DNA of 64,000 nt from CAXXOK01 sp963666755 (lineage in GTDB: Bacteria; Bacillota; Clostridia; Christensenellales; Aristaeellaceae): assembly GCA_963666755.2 (NCBI GenBank), contig CAXXGW010000006.1, forward strand, positions 1 through 64,000, written 5' to 3'. Numbering within the stretch: the stretch's first letter is position 1; the number at the start of each line of letters is the position of its first letter. Positions 51,884 to 59,895 of the stretch are shown piece by piece. Both the position numbers and the translations under genes were made by a program. Under the pieces are notes generated by a model that did no database searches, was not told where the DNA came from, and worked only from the letters and a program-made list of their open reading frames with translations.

Positions 51884-51912
51884 TAAGTAGCAACATAATC
51901 TCTTGTTTTCAA
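51884..51912 (-). promoter_or_regulatory. Promoter of araC-type gene
   Basis: TTGAAA (51912-51907) and TACTTA (51889-51884) on the - strand, 17-base spacer. Its -35 overlaps the -35 of the divergent operon promoter. Confidence 0.6.
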
Positions 51913-51931
51913 ATTACGCATAGTTTACTAT
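51903..51931 (+). promoter_or_regulatory. Promoter of third sugar operon
   Basis: TTGTTT and TACTAT with a 17-base spacer, ~110 bases before the binding-protein gene. The poor -35 fits activation by the AraC-type protein. Confidence 0.65.
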
Positions 51932-52039
51932 AGAGCACGAAGGATGTCAACAAAACGCAGAGCATATATCGGCCAATGTATGGGCTTTGTTTCGTTGACG
52001 TCACAAGGATCGGCACTCAAATTTGAGAGGAGAAGGTTT

Positions 52040-53326
52040 ATGACTAAAAAGTTGCTTTCCATGATGCTGGCTGTGGCTATGCTGCTGAGCATGGTGCTTG
52101 TCACAGGCACGGCTGCGGCACAAGCGGCTACGGAGCGCCCCACCGTTCGCGTGTATATCAAATGGACGGAAGCGCAGCTTCCCAACTGGCCTGCGTTAAT
52201 TGATGCCTACAACGCGGATGCGAACAATCCTGTGACCATTGAGGCCACCTATTTCGGCTCCGAGGGCTATGACGACAAGGTCAAGGCCGAGCTGACCAGC
52301 GACGACCCGCCCGAAATCGTGCAGCTGATGAAAACCACCTTTAACGACTATGCCGCCAACGGCGATCTGCTGGAGCTGACCGAGTTCATCAACCAGAACG
52401 GCTGGGATTACAACAAGGGCGCCCTTGCCTGGGCCGGCCCGCTGAACAACCCCGACAACGGCGTGTACGGCATCCCCGATTTTGCCAACACCAGCTGCGT
52501 ATTCTACAACACCAAGATTTTTGCCGATCTGGGCCTTGCCCTTCCCACCGATGTGGAAAGCCTGAAGACCGTGGCCAAGGCGCTGAACGACAAGGGCTAC
52601 AAGGCCATCGTGACCGGCGCGACCAACTGGTGCGCGGCCGACCTGCTGGCCAAAACCCAGGCGCAACTGGTGGGCAGCGGCCTGCTGGTGAAAGCCTATA
52701 ACGGCGAAGCCAAGTACAACGACCCCTCCATGGTCAAGGCGCTGGAGATTGTCGATGATCTGGTCAAAGCCAACGTGATCGATCCTTCCTCCGCCAACTA
52801 CACCGACGACGACGCGATTGCCGAGTTCGTTTCCGGCAAGGCCGCCATGTACAGCGCCCATACCGGCATGGCAACCGCCATTGATTCCGTCGCGGCGGGC
52901 ACGGATTTCAGCTACAACATTCTGGAGAAGCTCGACTTTACGGCCAGCCCCCTCAGCTCTGTGGCCGTAACCTGGGGCAGCATGTGGTGCATCCCCAAAA
53001 ACGTGAAAAACCCCGACGCCGCCAAGGCCGCGATGAGCTTCCTGTGGAGCGAGACCGTTGCCAAGAACGATGTGGAGCAGTTGGGCAAGATCGTGAATGT
53101 GGAAGCCTGGAACGCCGGGCTGACCCATCCCGTCGCGCTGACGGCCTCCAAGCAGCTGGCCGGCGCGGGCACCGCCGATTCCTTCTACCTGCTGGATATG
53201 GTCTCCTCCAAGGTGATGGATAACCTGTGCAAGGGCATCCAGGAGATGATCCAGGGCAAGGTAACCCCGCAGCAGGTGCTGGATAACGTGCAAGCCATCT
53301 GGGAAGAAGAACTGACACAGAAGTAA
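52040..53326 (+). CDS. Sugar ABC transporter binding protein (CUT1)
   Basis: 428 residues from the ATG at 52040 behind AGAGGAGAAGG. Signal peptide ~1-30 (LLSMMLAVAMLLSMVLVTG) with a type I AQA site and no lipobox. The mature part is family 1 sugar-binding: WPALIDAYNADANNPVTIEA, VYGIPDFANTSCVFYNTKIF and FVSGKAAMYSAHTGMATAI. First gene of a tightly packed operon that also encodes two permeases and four enzymes. Substrate unknown. Confidence 0.9.
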   Translation: MTKKLLSMMLAVAMLLSMVLVTGTAAAQAATERPTVRVYIKWTEAQLPNWPALIDAYNADANNPVTIEATYFGSEGYDDKVKAELTSDDPPEIVQLMKTTFNDYAANGDLLELTEFINQNGWDYNKGALAWAGPLNNPDNGVYGIPDFANTSCVFYNTKIFADLGLALPTDVESLKTVAKALNDKGYKAIVTGATNWCAADLLAKTQAQLVGSGLLVKAYNGEAKYNDPSMVKALEIVDDLVKANVIDPSSANYTDDDAIAEFVSGKAAMYSAHTGMATAIDSVAAGTDFSYNILEKLDFTASPLSSVAVTWGSMWCIPKNVKNPDAAKAAMSFLWSETVAKNDVEQLGKIVNVEAWNAGLTHPVALTASKQLAGAGTADSFYLLDMVSSKVMDNLCKGIQEMIQGKVTPQQVLDNVQAIWEEELTQK

Positions 53327-53334
53327 GGGTGCAT

Positions 53335-53378
53335 GGGGAGCCGGCCGGTTCTGCGCCGGGCAGGGCGGTCGGCTCCCC
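53335..53378 (+). promoter_or_regulatory. Intercistronic hairpin after binding-protein gene
   Basis: GGGGAGCCG pairs with CGGCTCCCC (plus an imperfect inner extension), followed by TTACCCTTTT. It occupies the same position as the hairpin at 25073-25102 in the other CUT1 operon. Confidence 0.7.
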
Positions 53379-53404
53379 TTACCCTTTTGGGAAGGGGTCG
53401 GTGT

Positions 53405-54304
53405 ATGAAGCGCTTCACCCGACAGCAACGATCCACAAAATGGTTTTGGACCTTTCTCGCGCCTGCGCTGGTTGTGTATACCATCTTTTGGATTATCCCC
53501 ATTTTGATGACCGGCGTCATCAGCTTTACCGACTGGAAGGGAACCAGCAAACTTTCCACCGCCGCTTTCGTCGGGCTTAAAAACTTCGCCAGCCTGTTTT
53601 CCGATTCCGTTTTAGCCACCTCTATCCGCAACAACCTGATTTACGGCCTCGTGATGATTATCGCGGTACCCGTGTTCAGTTTTGTTCTGGCCTACATCAT
53701 CGAGAGCTTTGTCAAAAGGAAAGTATTCTTCCGCACCGTTGCCTACCTGCCGGCGATCCTGCCGACCATCGTAACCGTGCTCTTGTGGAAGTGGATTTAT
53801 AACCCGTCCTACGGTCTGCTGAACCAGTTTCTGGAGCTGTTGGGCCTTGGCCAATGGACCACTGGATGGATCACCAATACGGATACGGCTCTGGGCGCCG
53901 TTACTTTTGCGTCGATCTGGAAAACGGTGCCCGTCTATTTTGTGCTGTTCATGGCCGGTTTGCAGGCCGTGCCGCAGGATTTGATCGAGGCCGCCGTTCT
54001 GGATGGCGCCAGCCGCCGCCAGACGGTTTTCCATGTTACGCTGCCCAGCATCCAGCGGGTCACCACCATCGTATACACGCTGGTCTTTATTGATGTGTTC
54101 CGGGTGTTTGAGCTGGTGTATGCCATGACCAACGGCGGCCCCGGTTACTACAACACCGAAATGCTGCTGACCTACGCCTACAAAACCTCCTTTGCCAACT
54201 CCAACGCCAGCTACGGCATGGCGATTTCCACCGTGCTGATCTGCCTGATTATCCTTGCGGCAGCGTTTCAGATGAAGCTGGGCAACCGCCTGGCGGATGA
54301 GTAA
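53405..54304 (+). CDS. Sugar ABC permease, MalF type
   Basis: 299 residues from the ATG at 53405 behind GAAGGGG; the frame opens earlier only across the hairpin. Six membrane segments starting FLAPALVVYTIFWIIPILM; EAA loop IEAAVLDGASRRQTVFHVTL. It pairs with the next gene. No ATPase gene in the operon, so a shared ATPase is inferred. Confidence 0.92.
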   Translation: MKRFTRQQRSTKWFWTFLAPALVVYTIFWIIPILMTGVISFTDWKGTSKLSTAAFVGLKNFASLFSDSVLATSIRNNLIYGLVMIIAVPVFSFVLAYIIESFVKRKVFFRTVAYLPAILPTIVTVLLWKWIYNPSYGLLNQFLELLGLGQWTTGWITNTDTALGAVTFASIWKTVPVYFVLFMAGLQAVPQDLIEAAVLDGASRRQTVFHVTLPSIQRVTTIVYTLVFIDVFRVFELVYAMTNGGPGYYNTEMLLTYAYKTSFANSNASYGMAISTVLICLIILAAAFQMKLGNRLADE

Positions 54305-54316
54305 GGGGGCGGGCGC

Positions 54317-55144
54317 ATGAAAAAAACCGCGAAAAAAACCGCCCTGGGGCTGTTCCTGACCCTCCTGCTCCTGATTACGCTGGTGCCCATCCTGTGGGTG
54401 CTGATCTCCTCGCTCAAAACGCAGGGCGAAATGCTGATGGCGCCGTGGGGCGTTCCGAAAACCCTCATGTGGGCCAACTACGCCGAGGCCTGGAAGCGCG
54501 GCAAGTTTGTCACGCTGATGCAGAACAGCCTTGCTGTTACGGGCGCTTCGCTGCTACTGATGCTCGCGTTCTCCACCATGGCGGCCTTTGCGGTTTCCCG
54601 TTACCGCACGCGCTACAACGGCGCCGCCATGGTGTACCTGCTGCTGGGGCAGACCATCTCCGCCGCGATGATCATTTTCCCGATTGTGCTGGTGCTGCGC
54701 CAGCTGAACATGAGCGATTCGTTGCCTGGGCTGATCCTGACGTACGTGGCGGGCGGCATCCCGTTTGCAACCTTTGTGATGCAGGGCTTTATGGCCGGCA
54801 TCCCGCATGAAATCTACGAGGCGGCGGAAATCGACAGCGCCGGGGAAGTCGGTCTGTTCTGGAACATTGCCATCCCGCTGGCGAAACCGGCGCTGGCAAC
54901 CGTGCTGCTGTATCAGTTTATGTGGGTGTGGAATGAGTTTCCGCTGGCGTTTACGCTCATCAGCACTACCAGCCGCCGTACGCTGATCGTGGGCCTGTAC
55001 ACGGTCGTGAACGGTCAGCTGCAAACCAACTACGTACTGGCCTTTGCCGGAGCCACCATCGTAAGCGTGCCCATCATTGTGCTGTATCTGCTGTTCCAGA
55101 AATACCTGATTCAGGGGCTGGTAGCCGGCGCGGTCAAGGGCTGA
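54317..55144 (+). CDS. Sugar ABC permease, MalG type
   Basis: 275 residues, six membrane segments, EAA loop IYEAAEIDSAGEVGLFWNIA and the C-terminal QKYLIQGLVAGAVKG. It starts 12 bases after the preceding permease and 13 bases before the isomerase/epimerase gene, so importer and enzymes are one unit. Confidence 0.92.
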   Translation: MKKTAKKTALGLFLTLLLLITLVPILWVLISSLKTQGEMLMAPWGVPKTLMWANYAEAWKRGKFVTLMQNSLAVTGASLLLMLAFSTMAAFAVSRYRTRYNGAAMVYLLLGQTISAAMIIFPIVLVLRQLNMSDSLPGLILTYVAGGIPFATFVMQGFMAGIPHEIYEAAEIDSAGEVGLFWNIAIPLAKPALATVLLYQFMWVWNEFPLAFTLISTTSRRTLIVGLYTVVNGQLQTNYVLAFAGATIVSVPIIVLYLLFQKYLIQGLVAGAVKG

Positions 55145-55157
55145 AAGAGGCATACAC

Positions 55158-56000
55158 ATGCAAAAAGATCAACTGGGGCTGGCCTGCTGGGGGCTGCGGG
55201 AATTGCCCCTGGAGGAACAGCTTGCACTCACAAGGCGGTTGGGCGTGAACGCCATGGAGTTTTCCATTGCCAACGCCCCCAAGGATTTTCCGCTGACGAT
55301 TACGGACGCGGATATGGTGTGGATTCGCAAACGGTATGAGCAGGCGCAGATTCCGCTTACGTATGTGGTCACGGGCAACGACTTTACCCAGCCCGACCCC
55401 GCCGCCGTCGAAGCGGACCGGCTCAAGGTGCAGCGCGTCATTGAACTCTGCGCCGCGCTGGGCGCGAAAACCCTGCGCATTTTCGCCGGTTTCAGCCCCG
55501 CGGAGGTTGTGGTGGGCGAGCGTTTTACCCGCATGGCGGAAGCCATCGCCGCCATGGCCGGGGTGGCGGAGCAAAACCGCATCACCCTTGCGCTGGAATT
55601 GCACGGGGGCGTAACCCCGTCTGGCGCCGGGATGAAGTACATTCACTCCGTCACTACCCGGATGGACAGGCTGGAGGAGCTTCTCGCCCGCGTGCCACAG
55701 TCGGTCGCGCTGCTTTTGGACCCCGCCAACCTCTGGGCCGTGGGGGTGACTGATCCGCTGCCTTACTACCAGAAATTCCGGGATCGGATTGCCTACATCC
55801 ACGTCAAGGATTTTGCCACATTGCCCGACGGCAGCCTGCGCCCCGCCGCCTGCGGGGCAAGCGCGCTGGATTGGCGCGGTTTTATGCACGCGGCCCGGGA
55901 TTACCGAGGCGCCCTGATGGTGGAGTATGAAAACCCCGAGGATGTCGAGCAAGGCATGCGAACATGCCTTGATACCCTGCAAACGCTGCTTACCCAGTAA
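55158..56000 (+). CDS. Sugar isomerase/epimerase, xylose-isomerase-like TIM barrel
   Basis: 280 residues. The fold is the AP-endonuclease-2/xylose-isomerase-like barrel common among sugar-phosphate isomerases and epimerases: ALGAKTLRIFAGFSPAE, metal-ligand Glu in ITLALELHGG, LLLDPANLWAVG (Asp ligand) and IAYIHVKDF (His/Asp), then MVEYENPEDVEQG with the last Glu. The metal site looks complete. Family members act on inosose, tagatose, hydroxypyruvate and others; the substrate cannot be told. It sits directly upstream of a zinc dehydrogenase, a pairing typical for catabolism of inositol-like or unusual sugars. Confidence 0.87.
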   Translation: MQKDQLGLACWGLRELPLEEQLALTRRLGVNAMEFSIANAPKDFPLTITDADMVWIRKRYEQAQIPLTYVVTGNDFTQPDPAAVEADRLKVQRVIELCAALGAKTLRIFAGFSPAEVVVGERFTRMAEAIAAMAGVAEQNRITLALELHGGVTPSGAGMKYIHSVTTRMDRLEELLARVPQSVALLLDPANLWAVGVTDPLPYYQKFRDRIAYIHVKDFATLPDGSLRPAACGASALDWRGFMHAARDYRGALMVEYENPEDVEQGMRTCLDTLQTLLTQ

Positions 56001-56018
56001 GACGGGAGGATCAAACCT

Positions 56019-57068
56019 ATGGAATACCAGCAGTATCAAACAACGCGCGCCGTCGTGATCGAGCGCCCCTATGAGGCGGCTTTGCGCGAAATCCATCTGA
56101 CGGCTCCCCGGGAGGATGCCTACGTGGCGCAAACCCTTTTCAGCAGCATTTCCAGCGGCACCGATATGAAAACCTATAAAGGGCTGCAGCACCCCGAGCA
56201 GTGCTGGTATCCCCTTGTGCCGGGGTACGAAACCGCCGGCGTGGTGGTGGCCAAAGGCCCCAAAACGGACGGCCGCCTGCAAATCGGGGATCGTGTGATG
56301 ATCAACGAATGCCGGAAATACGCCGATGTGTGCGCCGCGTGGGGCGGCGGGAGCGAGTACACCATTAAGGACGGCAACACCACCAACGACAGCTTTGACT
56401 ACATGGTCAAGCTGCCGGATAACGTAACCGAGCAGCAGGCAGTGCTTGCCTACCTGCCCTGCGTTGCGCTCAAGGGCATCCGCCGCCTGACGCTTAAACC
56501 CCACCAGACCATCGTGGTATCCGGCGCGGGCATGGTGGGCATCAGCGCCATGCAAATCCTGAAAATTCTGGAGCCGACCCTGACCACGGTTGCCATCGAC
56601 CCCAACCCGTTCCGCCAGAGCATCGCGCGCCGGTATGTGGATCACGTCACCTCGCCGGAGGAAGCCGTCGACCTGCTCCGCCGCGTAACGGACGGCCGGA
56701 TGGCCGATCAGCTGATCGAATGCTCCGGCCATGCCGAGGCGGTGGGGACGCTGCACCGCTACATCAAGGACGGCGGCTGGGGTCAGGACGACGAGCCCGC
56801 GCACATCCACCTGCAGGGGGATTATCCCGAAAAAATCATTCTGGATCACTACCACCGCTGGTTTGTGAAAAACGCAACCCTGACCATGACCTGCGCGCTG
56901 GCCGCAGGCTGCAAGGAGCAGGTGCTGCAATGGATCAGCGAGCGCAAGCTGGACGTGGATTCGCTGCCCGTGGAGATGTGGCCGGTCAGCAAATGCAGGG
57001 AAGCCTTTGCCTATAAGGCGGAAAAAGGCGACGACGTGTTCAAAATCATGTTTGACTGGAGCAAGTAG
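56019..57068 (+). CDS. Zinc-type medium-chain dehydrogenase
   Basis: 349 residues. Recognisable MDR features are the substrate-domain start FSSISSGTDMKTYKGLQHPE, PGYETAGVVVAKGP, NVTEQQAVLAYLPCVALKGI and the NAD loop VVSGAGMVGISAMQILK. The catalytic-zinc cysteine normally found in a GICGSD block is replaced here by SSISSGTD, so the catalytic zinc site is probably incomplete or changed, as in the bacteriochlorophyllide- and glycosyl-dehydrogenase-like MDR branch. It would oxidise a hydroxyl of the imported sugar. The next gene begins one base after its stop. Confidence 0.8.
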   Translation: MEYQQYQTTRAVVIERPYEAALREIHLTAPREDAYVAQTLFSSISSGTDMKTYKGLQHPEQCWYPLVPGYETAGVVVAKGPKTDGRLQIGDRVMINECRKYADVCAAWGGGSEYTIKDGNTTNDSFDYMVKLPDNVTEQQAVLAYLPCVALKGIRRLTLKPHQTIVVSGAGMVGISAMQILKILEPTLTTVAIDPNPFRQSIARRYVDHVTSPEEAVDLLRRVTDGRMADQLIECSGHAEAVGTLHRYIKDGGWGQDDEPAHIHLQGDYPEKIILDHYHRWFVKNATLTMTCALAAGCKEQVLQWISERKLDVDSLPVEMWPVSKCREAFAYKAEKGDDVFKIMFDWSK

Positions 57069-57069
57069 T

Positions 57070-58455
57070 ATGAGCGCTGTACAACCGAAGATTATTTTCA
57101 TGCCGCACGCCAACATCCAGTACTCGCAGTTAATGCCGGAAAAGCGGGGCTGGGTGATCCGCCATTGCTACGGCGAGTTGCTTTCCCTTGTGGAGCGCGA
57201 AGGTTACACCCTTGCGTTTGAGGCCAGTGGAAAAACCATTGATGTGATTGCCGAAGAAGCGCCGGAGGTGATGGCCCAGCTGCGTTCGCTGGTGCAGGCG
57301 GGCCGGGTCGAGCCTGTCGCATCGCCCTACATCCATTTCATGCTGTCCAACGTGCCCCCGGAGCTTTGTCTGGAGTCCCTGCAAAAAAGTCTGGATGCGT
57401 GGCAGCGGCATACCGGGGTGCGCCCGGTCATTGGCTGGAACCCGGAATGCGGCTGGGCATCCTACATCCCGGAGGTGTACAAACAGGCGGGCATTGAAGC
57501 GCTGGTGATGGACGCCGATTCTTTTTTTCTGTCCTTTGAGGAGATTCGTAAAGCCACGGCGCTCTTTTATGATGTGGAAGGGCACAGCAACAAAACGCAG
57601 CTGTTCAAAATTGAAGAATACATTCAGGACAAGCCCGAATACCTCCGGTACCTGACGACCCCCTCCGTGGCGCCCAACGGCCTGAAGCTGATTTTCCGCT
57701 CGGATTGCATGGCCAACCTGCTGTTGTGGTATCTGATGGGCGCCACCGAAGGGCTGCGCGGCAGCAATGTGGATGCCGGAGAAATCCGGCGCATGCTGGC
57801 CGTCTGGAAAGCCCGGGTGGCGGATACGGGCAGCTTTATCATGCCTTATGCGGAGGATGCCGAGTACATTGGCAGCACGGCCTATTTTTATGTGAAGCAG
57901 TTTAACGAGGCGCGCTTCTTTGAGCCGGAACCGGCCAGCGTGGAGCGTTTTCAGCAGATTGTGGACATGGCGGTCGAAAGCGGCTATCAGCTGGCGACGC
58001 CCTCGCAGGTGCTCGCCGCGGAAAAGCCGATCGAAAACCAGTATGTGGATCAGATCGAAAACGGCGTGGCCTGGCACGGCGGCACCGCCAAGGCATGGAC
58101 AAACACCCCGTTTGCGCGTATCATGGACCCTGTTTGCCGCTCCATTTTTGAAGGCATTCAAACGGTCAGGGCGGCCGCCGGCCCCCATGCCACGCCCGCG
58201 CTGCACGAGGCCATGGCTGCGCTGGCCAGCGCCTGGGTATCGGATTCCCGCTGGCCGCCGGAGCCGACCTCGCCCGGACGCTTTAACGTGCAGGAATCGG
58301 TAGCCGACCTGTATGCCGCCAACGACGCGCTATCGCTCGCCATGGAGCAGGGCGGGGTGGCCGCCCGGAAGGCGCTTTACTCCCCCGGCCTGATGCGCAC
58401 GCAGATACGCGCCATCGAGCGTACCTTAATGGCGATGCGCTATTTTGGAGAATGA
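57070..58455 (+). CDS. GH57-like glycoside hydrolase/deacetylase fold protein
   Basis: 461 residues from the ATG at 57070. The N-terminus FMPHANIQYSQLMPEKR stands where GH57 has its HQP-type histidine block; the nucleophile Glu is in IGWNPECGWASYIPEVYKQA and the acid/base Asp in IMPYAEDAEYIGSTAYFYVK. The (beta/alpha)7 barrel is followed by a helical C-terminus. GH57 proteins act on alpha-glucans, alpha-galactosides or, in divergent branches, unknown substrates. No signal peptide, so it works inside the cell after import. It is the fifth enzyme/transport step of the operon. Confidence 0.75.
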   Translation: MSAVQPKIIFMPHANIQYSQLMPEKRGWVIRHCYGELLSLVEREGYTLAFEASGKTIDVIAEEAPEVMAQLRSLVQAGRVEPVASPYIHFMLSNVPPELCLESLQKSLDAWQRHTGVRPVIGWNPECGWASYIPEVYKQAGIEALVMDADSFFLSFEEIRKATALFYDVEGHSNKTQLFKIEEYIQDKPEYLRYLTTPSVAPNGLKLIFRSDCMANLLLWYLMGATEGLRGSNVDAGEIRRMLAVWKARVADTGSFIMPYAEDAEYIGSTAYFYVKQFNEARFFEPEPASVERFQQIVDMAVESGYQLATPSQVLAAEKPIENQYVDQIENGVAWHGGTAKAWTNTPFARIMDPVCRSIFEGIQTVRAAAGPHATPALHEAMAALASAWVSDSRWPPEPTSPGRFNVQESVADLYAANDALSLAMEQGGVAARKALYSPGLMRTQIRAIERTLMAMRYFGE

Positions 58456-58468
58456 CAGGAGAACCCCC

Positions 58469-59449
58469 TTGCAAGCACGCAAATTAGAGCTGGTTCATTT
58501 TCAACTGACGCGGCTTTGCAACCTCCACTGCTGGTTTTGCGGCCAGTGGGGGGAACACGGCGCGTTTCGGGAAAGCCGTGGGCAGGCGATGACGACCGAC
58601 GATTGGCTGGCCGTGATCGACTCGCTGGCGCAGGGTGCGCAGCGCGACGGCGCCTGGCCTTCGGTAATCCTGTGGGGCGGCGAGCCGTTGCTGAGCGAGA
58701 GCTTTGAACCGGTGGTCAACCGACTGCACGCGCTGGGCGCGCCTCTGGGCATGGTAACCAACGGCACCCTGATCGACCGGTATGCGGCGCTGTGCAGGGA
58801 AGCGTTCCAGCAGATTTACATCTCCGTTGACGGCGTGCCCGCGGTACACGACGCCATTCGCGGGCAGGGCATGTTTGCCCGCGTGCGTGACAACCTGCGG
58901 CTGCTGCGCGGCGGCAGGGCGAAAATCACCCTGATGAGCGTAACCACGCCGGAGCTGGACAGGGCGCTGCCGGAAACGCTTTCCGCCTTTGAAGCGCTGC
59001 AGCCGGACAAGGTGCTGCTGCAGGCGCGCATCGGCCTGCAGGCCAGCGAGGTGCACGCCTACCAAAGCTGGATGCGCTCCTGCTTTGGGCAGGAGGCGGC
59101 GGGCATCGCCGCGTGGACAGTGGCGGAGCCCCTCCAGCCGCATCCCAAGGCATGGTATGAGGCACAGCTTACGCAACAGCCCTTCCCGGTTCAATATCTG
59201 CCACATGGCCGCGAAGCTGCCAGACCGTTCTGTTTGTCCCCCTACCGGCACGCGCATATCGGGTGGGACGGGCGGGTAGGCTTCTGTACGGACTTCGTCG
59301 ATTTTTCGCTGGGCAATGTGCATGAAACCCCACTGCCGGAATTGTTTGCAAGCGACCTTGCCGACCGGTTCGCGCACGAAGTGGAAGCCGGACATTGCAC
59401 AACCTGCGCGCATTGCAGCTGGCGCAACAGCGAAACCTTCGGGCTGTGA
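58469..59449 (+). CDS. Radical SAM protein with SPASM-like C-terminus
   Basis: 326 residues from TTG 58469, which has AGGAGA at the right distance; no in-frame ATG is nearby. The 4Fe-4S cluster motif CNLHCWFC follows VHFQLTRL, then VILWGGEPLLSESFEP and ISVDGVPAVHDAIRGQGMF. The C-terminal part has FCLSPYRHAHIGWDGRVGFC, GNVHETPLPELFASDLADRF and CTTCAHCSW, an auxiliary-cluster (SPASM/twitch) layout. It is the last gene of the sugar operon, 13 bases after the GH57-like gene, and is unusual there; a sugar- or cyclitol-oxidising role like that of BtrN is possible, maturation of another enzyme is the alternative. Confidence 0.85.
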   Translation: MQARKLELVHFQLTRLCNLHCWFCGQWGEHGAFRESRGQAMTTDDWLAVIDSLAQGAQRDGAWPSVILWGGEPLLSESFEPVVNRLHALGAPLGMVTNGTLIDRYAALCREAFQQIYISVDGVPAVHDAIRGQGMFARVRDNLRLLRGGRAKITLMSVTTPELDRALPETLSAFEALQPDKVLLQARIGLQASEVHAYQSWMRSCFGQEAAGIAAWTVAEPLQPHPKAWYEAQLTQQPFPVQYLPHGREAARPFCLSPYRHAHIGWDGRVGFCTDFVDFSLGNVHETPLPELFASDLADRFAHEVEAGHCTTCAHCSWRNSETFGL

Positions 59450-59529
59450 TCCGGGCTGTAAACGGCCCCCCGGCACGCGGCCAGGGTTGTTGCGGCATTC
59501 GGCGGGTAGAGCATCCATCGTGTTCACAT

Positions 59530-59587
59530 AAGGGCATGACGCCCGGCAATCAGGCGCAACCGCTGATTGCCGGGTGCCATGCCCTTT
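59530..59587 (+). terminator. Terminator of third sugar operon
   Basis: Two nested perfect stems: AAGGGCATG/CATGCCCTT outside and CCCGGCAATCAG/CTGATTGCCGGG inside, ending in TTTGCC. Confidence 0.82.
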
Positions 59588-59662
59588 GCCGGGGCAGGCG
59601 CCGCCTGAGCGGCCGGAATGCAGCCGCGGCTGAACCCGGCAACGTTCTGCCGTGCGCGACAC

Positions 59663-59695
59663 CGTGAGCCCGTTTTGCCCCCTTTAGGGCTCACG
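59663..59695. repeat. 9-bp inverted repeat
   Basis: CGTGAGCCC/GGGCTCACG with a 15-base loop, no T-run. Apart from this, the terminator and the promoter below, 59450-59895 has nothing I can name. Confidence 0.5.
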
Positions 59696-59834
59696 TACAA
59701 CCGGCTTTGTCGGCGGAAGGTATTCGGCCAAGCCGGGCCAGCCTAGCCCAACAGTGCCTGCTGCCGGATCGCTATCCCTTTTTCGGCCCTGCTTTTCTCC
59801 TGCCGACCGGCCCTTACGCCCTTGCATTTTCCTA

Positions 59835-59863
59835 TCGCAATTCCTCCGCACTTAGCATATAAT
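59835..59863 (+). promoter_or_regulatory. Promoter of glycosyltransferase gene
   Basis: Perfect TATAAT at 59858-59863; the -35 (TCGCAA, 17-base spacer) is poor, so regulation by an activator or a weak promoter is likely. Confidence 0.55.
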
Positions 59864-59895
59864 GGAAGCAGGGACGTGCGGAAGGAGAATTGCAT

